DNA of 64,000 bases from Deferribacter desulfuricans SSM1 (GTDB taxonomy: Bacteria; Chrysiogenota; Deferribacteres; Deferribacterales; Deferribacteraceae): assembly GCF_000010985.1 (NCBI RefSeq), contig NC_013940.1:186001-250000 (forward strand), read 5' to 3'. The stretch's first letter is position 1, and every line of letters begins with the position of its first letter. A program made the position numbers and the translations under genes. Under the pieces are notes generated by a model. It made no database searches. It was not told where the DNA came from and saw only the letters and a program-made list of their open reading frames with translations. Shown piece after piece: positions 52,766-63,257 of the stretch.

Positions 52766-55372
52766 TTAGCTACATTTGCTATACCCACAATCTTTACAGG
52801 TATAGCAACCTCTGATCCCAGATTTTTCAATATTAGTACTACCACAATTATCGCATTCTTCTAAAATATCTGATTCATATTCATTAAACTTATAATTTTC
52901 ATTATTTTCTGGACCGTTTGTTCCATTGCCATTTGTAAACTGAATAATTTTTTCTGGTTGATTAAATTTAATATCAACTATTGGTTTTGCATATTCATAT
53001 ACATGTTTAAAGAAATCCTTGTATCTTTTATGTAAACTTAATACATATCCAATTGCATCTGGTAATGATTTAATCATTTTAGATTGATCATCTTCTAATA
53101 TGTAATTATAGGTTGGTGTCTGACCAGAAATTCCAGATAAAGAATCTATAATTGATTCTGGACTTAATCCTACTCGTAACCACTGAGATATTAACCTTCC
53201 TAAAGCTTCTGCTTGTGCTGATGTATTACTACCTGATTTACCTGTAGTAATTATACATTCAAAAGGATTACCTTTATTATCATAATTAATAGTAATTAAT
53301 ACTTTAGAAGGACCAATTTTAATTTCTCTTGTTAATCCAAATAGTATTTGTGGACGTTCTTTTTTTATTAAAACGTTTGGTATTTGAACTTCAGTATTTG
53401 TATTTTCTTGACTAATTTCCGAAGATGTATGTTTTTTTGGTTGTTCAATAACTGTTGTTTTATTCTTTTGGGATTTATAATATTCTAAATAAGCCTTCTC
53501 ATCATAATTAAATTTCTTTGTAAATAAATCTATATCTATAGTGTTTAATACTTGTACACCTTTACTTTTATCACGATAAACAGTAATTCCTTTACAGTTT
53601 AGTTCCATGGCTTTTAAATAGATATTTGCAATATCCTCTTCTGTAGCAGTTTCAGGTAAATTAATAGTCTTACTTACAGCTGATTCAACATATTCTTGCC
53701 ATTTGCTTTGAATTTTAAGATGCCAATCAGGTGAAATATCCATAGCTGTTTTAACATATTCTGGTATATTATTTTTATCAACAAAATGCTTTACAGAATC
53801 ATTCCATACAATTCTTGTTCCAAACGAATCCTCTCTTATATAACCTAAAGAGAATAGGGGCTCTATACCTGAAGAACATCCAGCTATTAAAGAAATTGTT
53901 CCTGTTGGAGCTATACATGTAAGTGAAGCATTTCTTCTTTTTATATATTTATCTTTAATATATGTATATTCTTTTCTGCTTATTTTATTTTCTTTGTATA
54001 ATTTTTTTACTTTTTCTAATAATTTATCTGCTAAAGGAAATACACCGTATTGTTCGCCATATTTTATGCTTGCTTCTTCTGTTTTTTCTTTTAATACAGA
54101 ACCAACTGAATCTATCATTGTAAGTGCTTCATTACTATCATATGATATACCCATTTTAATAAGAGCATCAGCAAAACCCATTACACCTAAACCTATCTTC
54201 CTTGTTTCTTCTACAGCTTCAGTAATTTGAGGTAGAGGATAGTTATTAATATCAATTACATCATCCAAAAAATGAGTGCAATCTTCCACTACTTTAGCAA
54301 AAGCATCTATATCAAAATAAGCATTATTATGAGCATCAGATTTAACAAATTTAGCTAAGTTAATAGATCCTAAGTTGCAAGCTTCATTAGGAAAAAGTGG
54401 TTGTTCGCCACATGGATTAGTTGCTGTTATATTGCCTTTAATATATTTTAAATAATTGTATTTATTTATAGTATCAATATTCAATAATCCTGGGTCTCCA
54501 CATATCCATGCTGATTTAACTATTTCATCAAATAATTGTTTAGCCCTAACTTTTTTAATAACTTTACCAGTATTAGGTTCTTTTAGTTCCCATTCTTCAT
54601 CGTTCTTAATAGCTTCTAAAAATTTATTTGTAATACCTACAGAAATATTGAAATTAGTTAAGGTTTTATTGTCTCTTTTAATTTTAATAAATTCTTCAAT
54701 ATCAGGATGATCTACATTTAAGATACCCATGTTAGCACCACGTCTAACTCCACCTTGTTTTACATGCTCTGTTGCACTATTGTAAATTTGCATGAAAGAC
54801 AATGCACCACTTGATTCACCTTTTGTACTTGAAACCAGAGCACCTTTTTGACGTAATTTTGAAAAGTTAAATCCAGTACCACCACCTGATTTATGTATTA
54901 AAGCAGTATTTTTTAGCGTTTCAAAAATACTTTCCATGCTGTCATCTATATCAAGTACAAAACACGCAGAATAACACATATTATTACTATCAGCATTTAC
55001 TAATAACGGAGAATTAGGCATAAAAATACCCTGAGCCATTAAGTTGAAGTAAGTTACATATTTTTTTATAAAATTAATATCCGTTACATAATTATTTAAA
55101 TTATGATATTTAACAAATTTTGCTGATGCTACTTTGAAAGCTACTGTGTGAAAAACGTCTAAAAAAGATTTATAATAATCTTTTTTATTTCTTTTTTGAA
55201 ATATACCTTCAAATAAAGAATCTGTAGTACTGCCAAGATCTAATTTCTTATGTAATAACGAATAATACTCATTTACATGCTTATTAATATATTCCCAAAA
55301 TGCAACTCTGTTTAGTAAATATTCATCTGGAGACAAAACATCTTTTTTTGAGTCAATAACATTGCTTCTCAT
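52766..55372 (-). CDS. nrdJ: Class II (adenosylcobalamin-dependent) ribonucleotide reductase
   Basis: The 868-residue enzyme reduces ribonucleotides to deoxyribonucleotides without oxygen-dependent radicals. It has the large-subunit barrel motifs: [16 protein letters not shown] with the redox Cys, [26 protein letters not shown], the active-site loop [21 protein letters not shown], and [23 protein letters not shown]. The C-terminus has the Cys-rich ribbon typical of NrdJ (CDNCG then [13 protein letters not shown]), which recycles the active site. Length is normal and no intein is present. It lies 37 bases after the 55410 gene. On a replicon it would supply dNTPs for its own copying. Confidence 0.95.
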   Translation of the reverse strand: MRSNVIDSKKDVLSPDEYLLNRVAFWEYINKHVNEYYSLLHKKLDLGSTTDSLFEGIFQKRNKKDYYKSFLDVFHTVAFKVASAKFVKYHNLNNYVTDINFIKKYVTYFNLMAQGIFMPNSPLLVNADSNNMCYSACFVLDIDDSMESIFETLKNTALIHKSGGGTGFNFSKLRQKGALVSSTKGESSGALSFMQIYNSATEHVKQGGVRRGANMGILNVDHPDIEEFIKIKRDNKTLTNFNISVGITNKFLEAIKNDEEWELKEPNTGKVIKKVRAKQLFDEIVKSAWICGDPGLLNIDTINKYNYLKYIKGNITATNPCGEQPLFPNEACNLGSINLAKFVKSDAHNNAYFDIDAFAKVVEDCTHFLDDVIDINNYPLPQITEAVEETRKIGLGVMGFADALIKMGISYDSNEALTMIDSVGSVLKEKTEEASIKYGEQYGVFPLADKLLEKVKKLYKENKISRKEYTYIKDKYIKRRNASLTCIAPTGTISLIAGCSSGIEPLFSLGYIREDSFGTRIVWNDSVKHFVDKNNIPEYVKTAMDISPDWHLKIQSKWQEYVESAVSKTINLPETATEEDIANIYLKAMELNCKGITVYRDKSKGVQVLNTIDIDLFTKKFNYDEKAYLEYYKSQKNKTTVIEQPKKHTSSEISQENTNTEVQIPNVLIKKERPQILFGLTREIKIGPSKVLITINYDNKGNPFECIITTGKSGSNTSAQAEALGRLISQWLRVGLSPESIIDSLSGISGQTPTYNYILEDDQSKMIKSLPDAIGYVLSLHKRYKDFFKHVYEYAKPIVDIKFNQPEKIIQFTNGNGTNGPENNENYKFNEYESDILEECDNCGSTNIEKSGIRGCYTCKDCGYSKCS

Positions 55373-55409
55373 ATTATTACCCCCTGTAATTTTTTGGATT
55401 TTGTAAATA

Positions 55410-55856
55410 CTATAGAGTTATTACCATTCCATCATTTTTTTGGAAATATTCATTTGATGGATGGCTGATTGTATATGACACGTCTTGTGTTTCATACTGC
55501 TGTATTGTAGTATCTATAATATTTAATATATTTTTTACTACTTCTGAGCACTCAACGTAATAACTTGATTTTGTTTCTAAATTCATAGTTATTTCTATTT
55601 CAATTAAACTACCAATAATAGATACATCTATATCGCAAAGACTTGTAAAATTATCGTCAATATAATTTTCTATGTTAGTATATAAAAGTTGCTTTAACTC
55701 TTTGTTTTTCACTAACTGCTTGTTTGTAATTTGAATCCTGCCAATAGCATATTGACATAGTGTATCATTATTTATTTCAACATCACTCAATGTTATATCA
55801 TTAACCTCAAATGCTTCATATATTAATTCTTCATAGTAATAACCAGATTTATACAT
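55410..55856 (-). CDS. Hypothetical protein upstream of nrdJ
   Basis: The 148-residue product is acidic, of alternating strands and helices, with no Cys cluster or membrane segment. AAGGAGG lies eight bases before the start. It lies 37 bases before the reductase gene and probably shares its transcript, so a regulatory or accessory role is possible, but nothing in the sequence shows it. Confidence 0.5.
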   Translation of the reverse strand: MYKSGYYYEELIYEAFEVNDITLSDVEINNDTLCQYAIGRIQITNKQLVKNKELKQLLYTNIENYIDDNFTSLCDIDVSIIGSLIEIEITMNLETKSSYYVECSEVVKNILNIIDTTIQQYETQDVSYTISHPSNEYFQKNDGMVITL

Positions 55857-55950
55857 TTTATAAACCTCCTTAACTTAGTGATAGTAATTATGTTCTGTAT
55901 AATATTTATAACAAATATATTTTTATTATTTATGTAAAAACATCTAACTA

Positions 55951-57828
55951 TTAAAAAGAGTCAAATATATCAGTTATTTCAACTTCATCTATACCATCGC
56001 TATTAGCTTTATTATTATCTTGTTCTACTACCTTAATCTTAAACATATCATCATTATTATCATTATCATTATTACTAATTTCTAATTCTTCGTTACTATT
56101 TATATTTGACTCTTCTTCATTATTTTTAATCATATTAATATTCGTATTTTCGGTTATATTATTTAAATTTGAGTTATTATCTTGTATGTTTATTTCAGAT
56201 TCTGGTAATAAATTTATTGTAGTATATAAATCATGAGGAACTTCTGTTTCAACTTTATTTTTCTTTGGTCTACCACGCCTTTTTTTAGTAACATTATTTT
56301 TTATTTGTTCTTCTTTTATTTTAATTTCTTCTTCCGAAAGATTTTGATCTAATTCTTGAGTTTCTTGAGTTTGTTTTAAGCTGTACTCTTCTACTGTTTT
56401 GTCTTCAATAGTAAGCTCTTCCTTAAATTCAATTGTTTTAGTGTAATAATCTATATAAGCAATACACTCCTTATTCTTCTTACCATGTCTAACTTTACCT
56501 GATTTATATCTCATTAAATTCTGTTCATAATCTTCAGGAGACTGTGATAACAATAAAACAAAATCACTACGCATAATTATAATTGAACTATCAGCTACTG
56601 AATCTAACTCAGTTTTACCTGTTTTCCATACACCTTTGTTAGTCTGGTGAGCTGTTATTACAGGTGTTCTGAAATATTTAGCCATCCTTTTCAAACCTCT
56701 AGCTATATCACCTACATTACTGTAAATATTAGAACCACCAGATAACTCTGCTAACGCACCTATATAATCGATGATAATAAACTCAATAGGGTGTTCTTCA
56801 TGGATATTATTATATTCTTCGATAAATTCCATAATATCTTCAACTGTAAATTGAGATTTTCTCGCACCTTTATTAATAGCTTCATGAATTATTAAGTCAT
56901 TTCCGTATTTTATCTGTATTTCTTTTAATTTTTTTAAATAACCTTGAGGGTTTTCTCTTATTTCATATTCTGTTTTTTGATTAATAATTTGGGTAATATA
57001 TAACAAAATATCATTATATTCTTCTTCTAATGTAAAAAAAACTACTGTTTTACCACTAGCGAAAGCTTTAGCTGCAATATTTGATAGGGTAGTAGTTTTA
57101 CCTGTACCAGTTGGAGCTACAATGGTTGTTAATGAACTCCTGGTTACTCCACCACCAAATAACCTATCAGCTACTTCAAAATTTGTAGGGATCCTTGTTT
57201 TACTATCAAATAGATCATTAGAAAAAACCAAATCCTTTTCATTAATTTTACTTAATTCGAAAGAATTAATATTAATTTTAAATACTTGTTTATGTAATAA
57301 ACTTACTTCATTTAAAAGCTTTCGTATTTTTTCTTGATCTGGTACAGGTTTGACAATTTCATTATTAATTTGTTCTAAAGCTTTTTTTATTTGTTCCTGT
57401 TCTAAATATTCTTCTATAACTTTAATAAATTCATCAATATCTATTTCTTTATTGATAATTAATTTGTATTCTTCTTCTATTTGTTTAATATAAATATCAA
57501 AATAAGGAATAACACTTTCTAAAAATTCATTTATATCTGTTATATTATGTATTTGTCTAAAATAATTAAAATATTTACTTTTTAATAATATATCAGGATT
57601 AGATTTTAAATAATTTATAAGATCCATCATAGTTATTTTGAACTTTTCAATTTCTATTTTTTCAGAAACATTCTTATATAAAAGTGATAATGCATAAATA
57701 AAAAATTGATATGATGGATGCACTTTTAAATTTAGGAAAGGTAAACCATATTTTTTTAATATATTTTTACTGTTTTTATATATTATAATCGCAACTAATC
57801 TATTAAGATTCAAAGAAAGATAATTCAT
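55951..57828 (-). CDS. DnaB-type replicative helicase with AT-hook and acidic tail
   Basis: The 625-residue hexameric helicase moves on single-stranded DNA at the fork. The RecA-like core has Walker A APTGTGKTT (238-246), FFTLEEE, Walker B FIIIDYIGAL (Asp354) and VITAHQTNKG, as in DnaB. The N-terminal domain is divergent and the linker helix lies at about 165-185. After about residue 475 comes an unusual tail: Glu/Gln-rich helices, an AT-hook RRGRPKKNK (517-525), then about 90 acidic, Asn-rich residues. The hook would prefer AT-rich DNA such as this replicon. GGGGG precedes the start. A DnaG-like primase is encoded at 30863. Confidence 0.88.
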   Translation of the reverse strand: MNYLSLNLNRLVAIIIYKNSKNILKKYGLPFLNLKVHPSYQFFIYALSLLYKNVSEKIEIEKFKITMMDLINYLKSNPDILLKSKYFNYFRQIHNITDINEFLESVIPYFDIYIKQIEEEYKLIINKEIDIDEFIKVIEEYLEQEQIKKALEQINNEIVKPVPDQEKIRKLLNEVSLLHKQVFKININSFELSKINEKDLVFSNDLFDSKTRIPTNFEVADRLFGGGVTRSSLTTIVAPTGTGKTTTLSNIAAKAFASGKTVVFFTLEEEYNDILLYITQIINQKTEYEIRENPQGYLKKLKEIQIKYGNDLIIHEAINKGARKSQFTVEDIMEFIEEYNNIHEEHPIEFIIIDYIGALAELSGGSNIYSNVGDIARGLKRMAKYFRTPVITAHQTNKGVWKTGKTELDSVADSSIIIMRSDFVLLLSQSPEDYEQNLMRYKSGKVRHGKKNKECIAYIDYYTKTIEFKEELTIEDKTVEEYSLKQTQETQELDQNLSEEEIKIKEEQIKNNVTKKRRGRPKKNKVETEVPHDLYTTINLLPESEINIQDNNSNLNNITENTNINMIKNNEEESNINSNEELEISNNDNDNNDDMFKIKVVEQDNNKANSDGIDEVEITDIFDSF

Positions 57829-57930
57829 TAAATCCCCCTAAAATCTTATTTTCTGTAATTATTATACAAATATTCTTATTAAATGTCAACTAAAATTTAT
57901 AGTTAAATAAAGTGTTTAAAATTTAGATGC

Positions 57931-58473
57931 TTAAAAAAAACTATTAAACCGTTCTAATTTGTTTAAATTTTTAAAATACTGGCTCCATATTTGCTCTAAT
58001 AATTTAAAAAACAACAAACTAAAACCTTTAGGTGTATTCTGTTTTTTAATATTTATTTGATATTCTTTATATGCATACACCAAAAAATTAAACACATAAT
58101 AATATTTTTCTTCATGCTTATTATCTTGTGTTAGGATTATAATGTCCTTTTCTACATTTTTTTTATAAAAAATATAAATAAAAAATAAGTAGAGTTCTTC
58201 AAAATATTCAGTATAAACTGAATTACCAATATATTTCTTCATTTCAGCCATTAACTGTATAAATTTTTTGATATCCTTTGCATACTCTATGAATTCTTTT
58301 TTATAATTATCATCAAGTACATTTTCTAATATTTGTTTAGTTAAATTATTATTAATATTTAACATATATTTCTTTTTATAAGCAAATTTTTTTAAACTAT
58401 AAATAACTATTGGTACCACAATTAATACAATCATAAACAAAGTTACATAATACGATAGTCCGTTTATAGTCAT
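57931..58473 (-). CDS. Hypothetical single-pass membrane protein
   Basis: The 180-residue product has one N-terminal membrane helix (about 8-27, FMIVLIVVPIVIYSL) followed by a basic segment, so the helical remainder (about 30-180) should face the cytoplasm. No family is recognised. It follows the 58491 gene by 17 bases in the same direction. It is part of a minus-strand block of membrane and helical proteins. Confidence 0.5.
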   Translation of the reverse strand: MTINGLSYYVTLFMIVLIVVPIVIYSLKKFAYKKKYMLNINNNLTKQILENVLDDNYKKEFIEYAKDIKKFIQLMAEMKKYIGNSVYTEYFEELYLFFIYIFYKKNVEKDIIILTQDNKHEEKYYYVFNFLVYAYKEYQINIKKQNTPKGFSLLFFKLLEQIWSQYFKNLNKLERFNSFF

Positions 58474-58490
58474 AACTAACTCTTTTTGTT

Positions 58491-59411
58491 TTAATTGTTT
58501 TTATTCATATTTCTAATAGGTATTAGCACTTTAGATTTTCCTTGTATTTGTAACATTTCTGATTCGCCAAACATTTGAAATTCGTTAAAATAACCAATAT
58601 GAGTAGCTAACATTTGCAATAATTGAAATGGATTAGTAACTTCAATACCAAATTTATCTTTTAAATAAGATGCATAAACATCATAAAAAACTTTAAAAAA
58701 CTCTTCGAAATCTACAAATTTATCACTTCTGGAACCATCATTGATTTCTATTAGATAATCATCAAATTTACCTTTTAATTTATCCCAAATTGTAGACAAG
58801 TCATGAGATTTGATAAACTCATATAAAGCTATTTTCCTGAGACGTTCTGATTTCCACATTTCTATGAATTCTTCATGTGAAACTACGTGTTTTACATACT
58901 CTGGACAATAAGCTAATAAAAATATGATTCCATCAATTTTAGACTGCCTTCTGCTTTCAGCTGCATTGCCCTCCGGATAAGTCCAATCATAATTAAATCT
59001 TGTTCTTATATCTGCTAATTTACTAAATTCATAAATAATATCCTCGTCTGAAATACGTTCAGCATCTTCAGGAAATAAATTTTCTACGATATCATTTCCT
59101 TCTTTATCTTTCTTATATAGTTTTTTAATCCCAAATTTATGTAAAATAGTAATTGCTTTTTGCTTTGCTTTTATATAATCAGATTCACCTTCCTTTGAAA
59201 TTTCAACTATTTTATCAAAGTCTAAATCATTTACATCTACCGATGATGGATCTGACTTTTTCTCACTGTCATCTGAATCAGTAGTAAGAAATAAAGGTAA
59301 AATAAAAAATATACCTGATACTATATATAATAAAGTTCCATTTAAATGGAAAAATTTCTGTCCTATTATATAAGCTATTCCACTAAATATTATAGATATT
59401 ACTAGCTTCAC
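58491..59411 (-). CDS. Hypothetical membrane protein with large soluble domain
   Basis: The 306-residue product has two adjacent membrane helices at about 3-19 and 27-42, then an acidic linker (DSDDSEKKSDPSS), then a soluble helical domain of about 240 residues (IIYEFSKLADIRTRF, RRQSKIDGIIFLLAYCPEYV). The start is GTG at 59411, with GGGGG five bases upstream. The architecture (two helices plus cytoplasmic domain) is like some secretion or conjugation scaffold proteins, but I cannot match a family. Confidence 0.5.
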   Translation of the reverse strand: MKLVISIIFSGIAYIIGQKFFHLNGTLLYIVSGIFFILPLFLTTDSDDSEKKSDPSSVDVNDLDFDKIVEISKEGESDYIKAKQKAITILHKFGIKKLYKKDKEGNDIVENLFPEDAERISDEDIIYEFSKLADIRTRFNYDWTYPEGNAAESRRQSKIDGIIFLLAYCPEYVKHVVSHEEFIEMWKSERLRKIALYEFIKSHDLSTIWDKLKGKFDDYLIEINDGSRSDKFVDFEEFFKVFYDVYASYLKDKFGIEVTNPFQLLQMLATHIGYFNEFQMFGESEMLQIQGKSKVLIPIRNMNKNN

Positions 59412-59482
59412 ATTTACCCCCTGTTTTTACTTTATATCTACTTTTATCCTTTGTATTCATCGTTATCTTTATATTCACTAAC

Positions 59483-60097
59483 TTATAAACTTATATCCTG
59501 GTTATTTAAATTAATCCCATAATTATTAGTTAATTGATTTCGTGCATTCATATTCTGTATGTTTTCTAATTGTGTATAAATCTCTTCAAAGACTGGCAAT
59601 AAAATATCAATAGACAATTTCCCCATATTTTCAAAAATGTTATAAACTTTTACATTTTGTATATTATATTGTGTTTGTAATATACTTGCTAAGTCATTTA
59701 TACTAGTATTTATCTTTTGTAAAATTTTCGAAAACTTGTAACCACCTTTACCAGTAGTATTAACAGTTTGTTTTCTTAGACTTATTAAATAATTTAATAA
59801 TTGTTCATCTGATAAGTGATATTTCCTTTTTAACACTATATATTCGTGAAAAAGATTAGTTTTGTAACGTATTAAACTCATTTTTAAATAATCATTAAAC
59901 TGATCTATAGGTATAAACTTATTTATTAAGTTTCCATGGTTATGATTATTTTTATACTCCTCTTTAAGATTTGATAATATTTTTTCATGATGCTGAATAA
60001 AATAATTCATTTTATTAGTTAATTCAGAAATCTTTTCAATAAACTCTATGTTTTCCATCATATAATCGCCAAAAGTTCTCGTTAAATAATTTAACAT
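59483..60097 (-). CDS. Hypothetical helical protein
   Basis: The 204-residue product is helical throughout, with a coiled-coil-like start (FIEKISELTNKMNYFIQHHEKILSNLKEEY). There is no membrane segment. AGAGGT lies seven bases before the ATG. Third in the minus-strand block with 60142 upstream (45 bases away) and 58491 downstream. Function unknown. Confidence 0.5.
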   Translation of the reverse strand: MLNYLTRTFGDYMMENIEFIEKISELTNKMNYFIQHHEKILSNLKEEYKNNHNHGNLINKFIPIDQFNDYLKMSLIRYKTNLFHEYIVLKRKYHLSDEQLLNYLISLRKQTVNTTGKGGYKFSKILQKINTSINDLASILQTQYNIQNVKVYNIFENMGKLSIDILLPVFEEIYTQLENIQNMNARNQLTNNYGINLNNQDISL

Positions 60098-60141
60098 AAG
60101 TATACCTCTTAAACTCTATTTTAAATTCTATTTATTAAAAT

Positions 60142-61866
60142 TTATTCTGCCATGGTAAATACATTAAATAATTCTTTAAATCGGTTATCAAACAAACCCA
60201 ATAACTCTAAAATACATAAAAAGAATTCATCTATTAAACAATCTTTATTTCTTTGTTTGTTTATATACCTATAATATTTCTGACATATAAAACGTACATG
60301 TTTAGTATATAAGGGTAGGGTACCATCTAATACATCAACATTTAGTTCAATAGATATATTTTCTGTTTTTATTATATTTGATGTAATAGAATGAATATGT
60401 TTAAATAGATTTAAAAAAGTATTACTACCATGATTTTTCCAATAATCATACCAATCTGCTTCCACTGATTTACTTATAAGCTCTATTAAATGTTGTTTTA
60501 TGTCATCTTTATATTCCCAATTATTTAAATTCAGAAGTTTATGACTAAATATCAAAAGATTTAATCTCTTTGAATTTAGACTCTTTATAAGATTTAAAAT
60601 ATCATGGTTATTAGTAAAAATAGCTGAAAATAAATTATACTTTTCTGAATTTAAATACCTAGTAAATTCTTTAAATTTATTAGCATCAATTAGTGAGTCC
60701 AAAAGATTTGTATATAAGTTTGTATAATATTTATTAAGATAATTAAAAATATTAATATATTGTGCATTAATTATTATTTCATTTAAAATATAATAAAGTA
60801 AAAATATTAACTCAACACCATTTACAAATTTGAAAAAATCACTACCTATATATTGCTTTAATCCAATATTTTTTAATTGATATAATAAAGCTATTTTTAA
60901 ATAATTACCTAAAGATTCTCCAGTTAGATAAACAAATATTTCCTGTTGTAAGTTATTAGACGGAATAGTTTTTATTAATTTAAAATAGTTTTCTAACGCA
61001 CTACCTATAAATGAAATATAATTATTAATAAATACAAAATGATGGTGAATAAAAAGAATTAAATTAAATAAGTAATTAAATACAATATAAAGAAAAAAAG
61101 TTATGATAAAAAAATGACAAGCTGCTAAAATATCTTTTTTAATTGTAATTTCTTTACTAGCATTTTCATCAATAAGGTTATCCAAAGATACTATGTCTTC
61201 CAATTCAGAATCTAGTCTTTTAGAATATTCTCTCATTAAGTCTAATAAATTAGTAACTAAAATAAATAACTTGCTATTAGAGTTTTTTAAACCAAGAGCA
61301 GTTAACCAATCAATTAAATCTCTTAAATATATTATTAAATTATCTACTGGGATTTCGTCTCGTAATGTAAAAACCAAATCATCAAAAACCCTATCAAAAT
61401 TTACTTCTTGTTCTTGCTTTTCTTTTAAATGATAAACAACATGTTTGTATATATGATTTACTATTAAATGATTAATAGTATAAAATGTATCATGAAACGT
61501 AAATAAAGATATATAAACACGCAAATAATCTTTAGCCTCTTTTGAGAAAACTGTGTCTATGTAGACAGGGAAATACATATTTACGCAGCTATCTATAAAT
61601 TTAAACTTACTTTTTTCATTTTTGCTTATATTCAATTGCTCAGAATCTATAGATCTTAAAGCACTATCTAAATTAATGTAATTTTCATTTTGATTACTAA
61701 TTATAGTATTATACAAAGACAAAAATTTTTGTATTAGAGAATCATCTGTTATGTATTCAGGAACATCATCTAATATTTTAGCAAAAGCTTTTTTATATTC
61801 TCTGCATACAATATCAGCCAGATTAATTGAATTATTACAGTTTAATTTTGAATCTGTATTTCTCAA
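60142..61866 (-). CDS. Hypothetical membrane protein
   Basis: The 574-residue product is Leu/Asn/Tyr-rich and helical. Two hydrophobic segments near residues 255-290 (HFFIITFFLYIVFNYLFNLILFI) probably cross the membrane, with large domains on both sides. The start is TTG at 61866, supported by AAGGAG eight bases upstream. It lies 36 bases after the 61902 gene. No family is recognised. The block context (with an exported transglycosylase) hints at a cell-envelope machine. Confidence 0.5.
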   Translation of the reverse strand: MRNTDSKLNCNNSINLADIVCREYKKAFAKILDDVPEYITDDSLIQKFLSLYNTIISNQNENYINLDSALRSIDSEQLNISKNEKSKFKFIDSCVNMYFPVYIDTVFSKEAKDYLRVYISLFTFHDTFYTINHLIVNHIYKHVVYHLKEKQEQEVNFDRVFDDLVFTLRDEIPVDNLIIYLRDLIDWLTALGLKNSNSKLFILVTNLLDLMREYSKRLDSELEDIVSLDNLIDENASKEITIKKDILAACHFFIITFFLYIVFNYLFNLILFIHHHFVFINNYISFIGSALENYFKLIKTIPSNNLQQEIFVYLTGESLGNYLKIALLYQLKNIGLKQYIGSDFFKFVNGVELIFLLYYILNEIIINAQYINIFNYLNKYYTNLYTNLLDSLIDANKFKEFTRYLNSEKYNLFSAIFTNNHDILNLIKSLNSKRLNLLIFSHKLLNLNNWEYKDDIKQHLIELISKSVEADWYDYWKNHGSNTFLNLFKHIHSITSNIIKTENISIELNVDVLDGTLPLYTKHVRFICQKYYRYINKQRNKDCLIDEFFLCILELLGLFDNRFKELFNVFTMAE

Positions 61867-61901
61867 ATTTATGCTCCTTTTATTTTTTTATTTTAATGAT
61901 A

Positions 61902-62231
61902 TTAATGTTTACCATCTTTTTTAGAAAAATCATTTACAGTGTTTACTAACGTATTTACATAACTATCTAGTGCTTTATCTACTGAACCTTGTGGTATACT
62001 TTTATTTAAGGTCTCAATATCTTTTTCTATGTTTTTTTGTAAAATAATTTTATTTCGTTTAATATCCTCTTTGTGAGATTTAAAAAAGTTGATTACCGCC
62101 TTAGAAACAAATACTACTGCATTTCTAACAAATGTATAAGCTGTATTTAAATACTGTTCTTGTTTAGAAATGGGTAAGCTAAAAAAAAGAAATAATATTA
62201 AAATAACCATTAATAATCTTTTTACAAACAT
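61902..62231 (-). CDS. Small exported or membrane-anchored helical protein
   Basis: The 109-residue product has a signal peptide or anchor at the start (MFVKRLLMVILILFLFFSLPIS), followed by an amphipathic helical, Lys-rich remainder. AGGAG lies seven bases before the ATG. It lies between the lytic transglycosylase and the 60142 membrane protein. Function unknown; periplasmic location inferred. Confidence 0.5.
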   Translation of the reverse strand: MFVKRLLMVILILFLFFSLPISKQEQYLNTAYTFVRNAVVFVSKAVINFFKSHKEDIKRNKIILQKNIEKDIETLNKSIPQGSVDKALDSYVNTLVNTVNDFSKKDGKH

Positions 62232-62317
62232 ATTATTACTCCTGTTTGTATACTATATTTAATTAATAATATTAACTTATTATGTAATATAACAAAAAAT
62301 AAATATTTTTTTAATTT

Positions 62318-63208
62318 TTATTTTAAAGCTAATTCGTTTCTATAATAAGAAATTATTTTTTTATATAAGAATTGCATATTTTCTACTACATTATAAGCAT
62401 ATTGAATACCTAATTTTGAATTATGATGATAACGCTTTATCATTTCAAAATTTCCTATTTTACGATTAGATTTTTTAATTTGATTTAGTATTTGTCCTGT
62501 AAAATCAAATGCATATTCAGGTATAAAAACCAATAAAGGATTAATCTTTGAAGGTTTAATCCAATATTTATAATTAATTTGTGTTATCCCTAAGTCAATA
62601 TTATTAGTATAATTTAAAAAATAAGTTAATAGTTTAATTATACTGTTTTTATTTGATGCAATTATACCTAAAGGTGTTTTAAGTTGAATTAAAAAACTAA
62701 TATTATGATTTTTCTGCTTTAAATTTAAAAATTTCTTTTCAATCAAAGAATAAAAGTTTACTATTTTATGTAGTATTTTTACTTTAGAATTATACGTCTT
62801 TAATATCAAGTTATAATGATATTGTTTTTTTATAGTATTATCATATAAAATAATTCTTATTTTACAGTTATTGTTGATCAACCTGTAATAATTAGTATTA
62901 TCTTTAATACTACTAAAAATATAATAAAAAATACCTAAAAATTTATTAACATCTGTTATAACACTAACTTTTTTATTAAATTTGTTTATATTTATAGTAT
63001 ATGGCTGTAAATGAGACTCCTGATAAGCAATACCTAATAAAATAAAAGGATTAATATTATATTTATTACCTATTACATAAGCTATATTATAAAAATGTAT
63101 AAGTTTATTTTTTTCTATAGTATTATTTTTAGCATAACTACTAGATACAATAGTAAAAAATACTAGAGAAATAGATAGTATTGTTCTTGTTAATACTTTT
63201 CTAAACAT
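62318..63208 (-). CDS. SLT-type lytic transglycosylase, paralogue of the 39137 protein
   Basis: The product of about 296 residues has a signal peptide ending at SSSYA (about 26). The catalytic Glu is 64 in GIAYQESHLQPY. The second motif, NIDLGITQINY (about 203-213), is displaced by an insert of about 140 residues, and a third motif (KRYHHNSK) follows. The insert and the second motif align with the 39137 protein (KTPLGIIASNK... versus KTNYPIAFNFDNK...). The ATG at 63208 is preferred over a TTG at 63223 because it gives a compact signal peptide; neither has a good ribosome-binding site. It acts on peptidoglycan, probably for an envelope-crossing machine encoded nearby. Confidence 0.72.
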   Translation of the reverse strand: MFRKVLTRTILSISLVFFTIVSSSYAKNNTIEKNKLIHFYNIAYVIGNKYNINPFILLGIAYQESHLQPYTININKFNKKVSVITDVNKFLGIFYYIFSSIKDNTNYYRLINNNCKIRIILYDNTIKKQYHYNLILKTYNSKVKILHKIVNFYSLIEKKFLNLKQKNHNISFLIQLKTPLGIIASNKNSIIKLLTYFLNYTNNIDLGITQINYKYWIKPSKINPLLVFIPEYAFDFTGQILNQIKKSNRKIGNFEMIKRYHHNSKLGIQYAYNVVENMQFLYKKIISYYRNELALK

Positions 63209-63257
63209 AATATTTAAACACAAATAATTGTTTTATTTAATAACTATTTCTAAAAAA

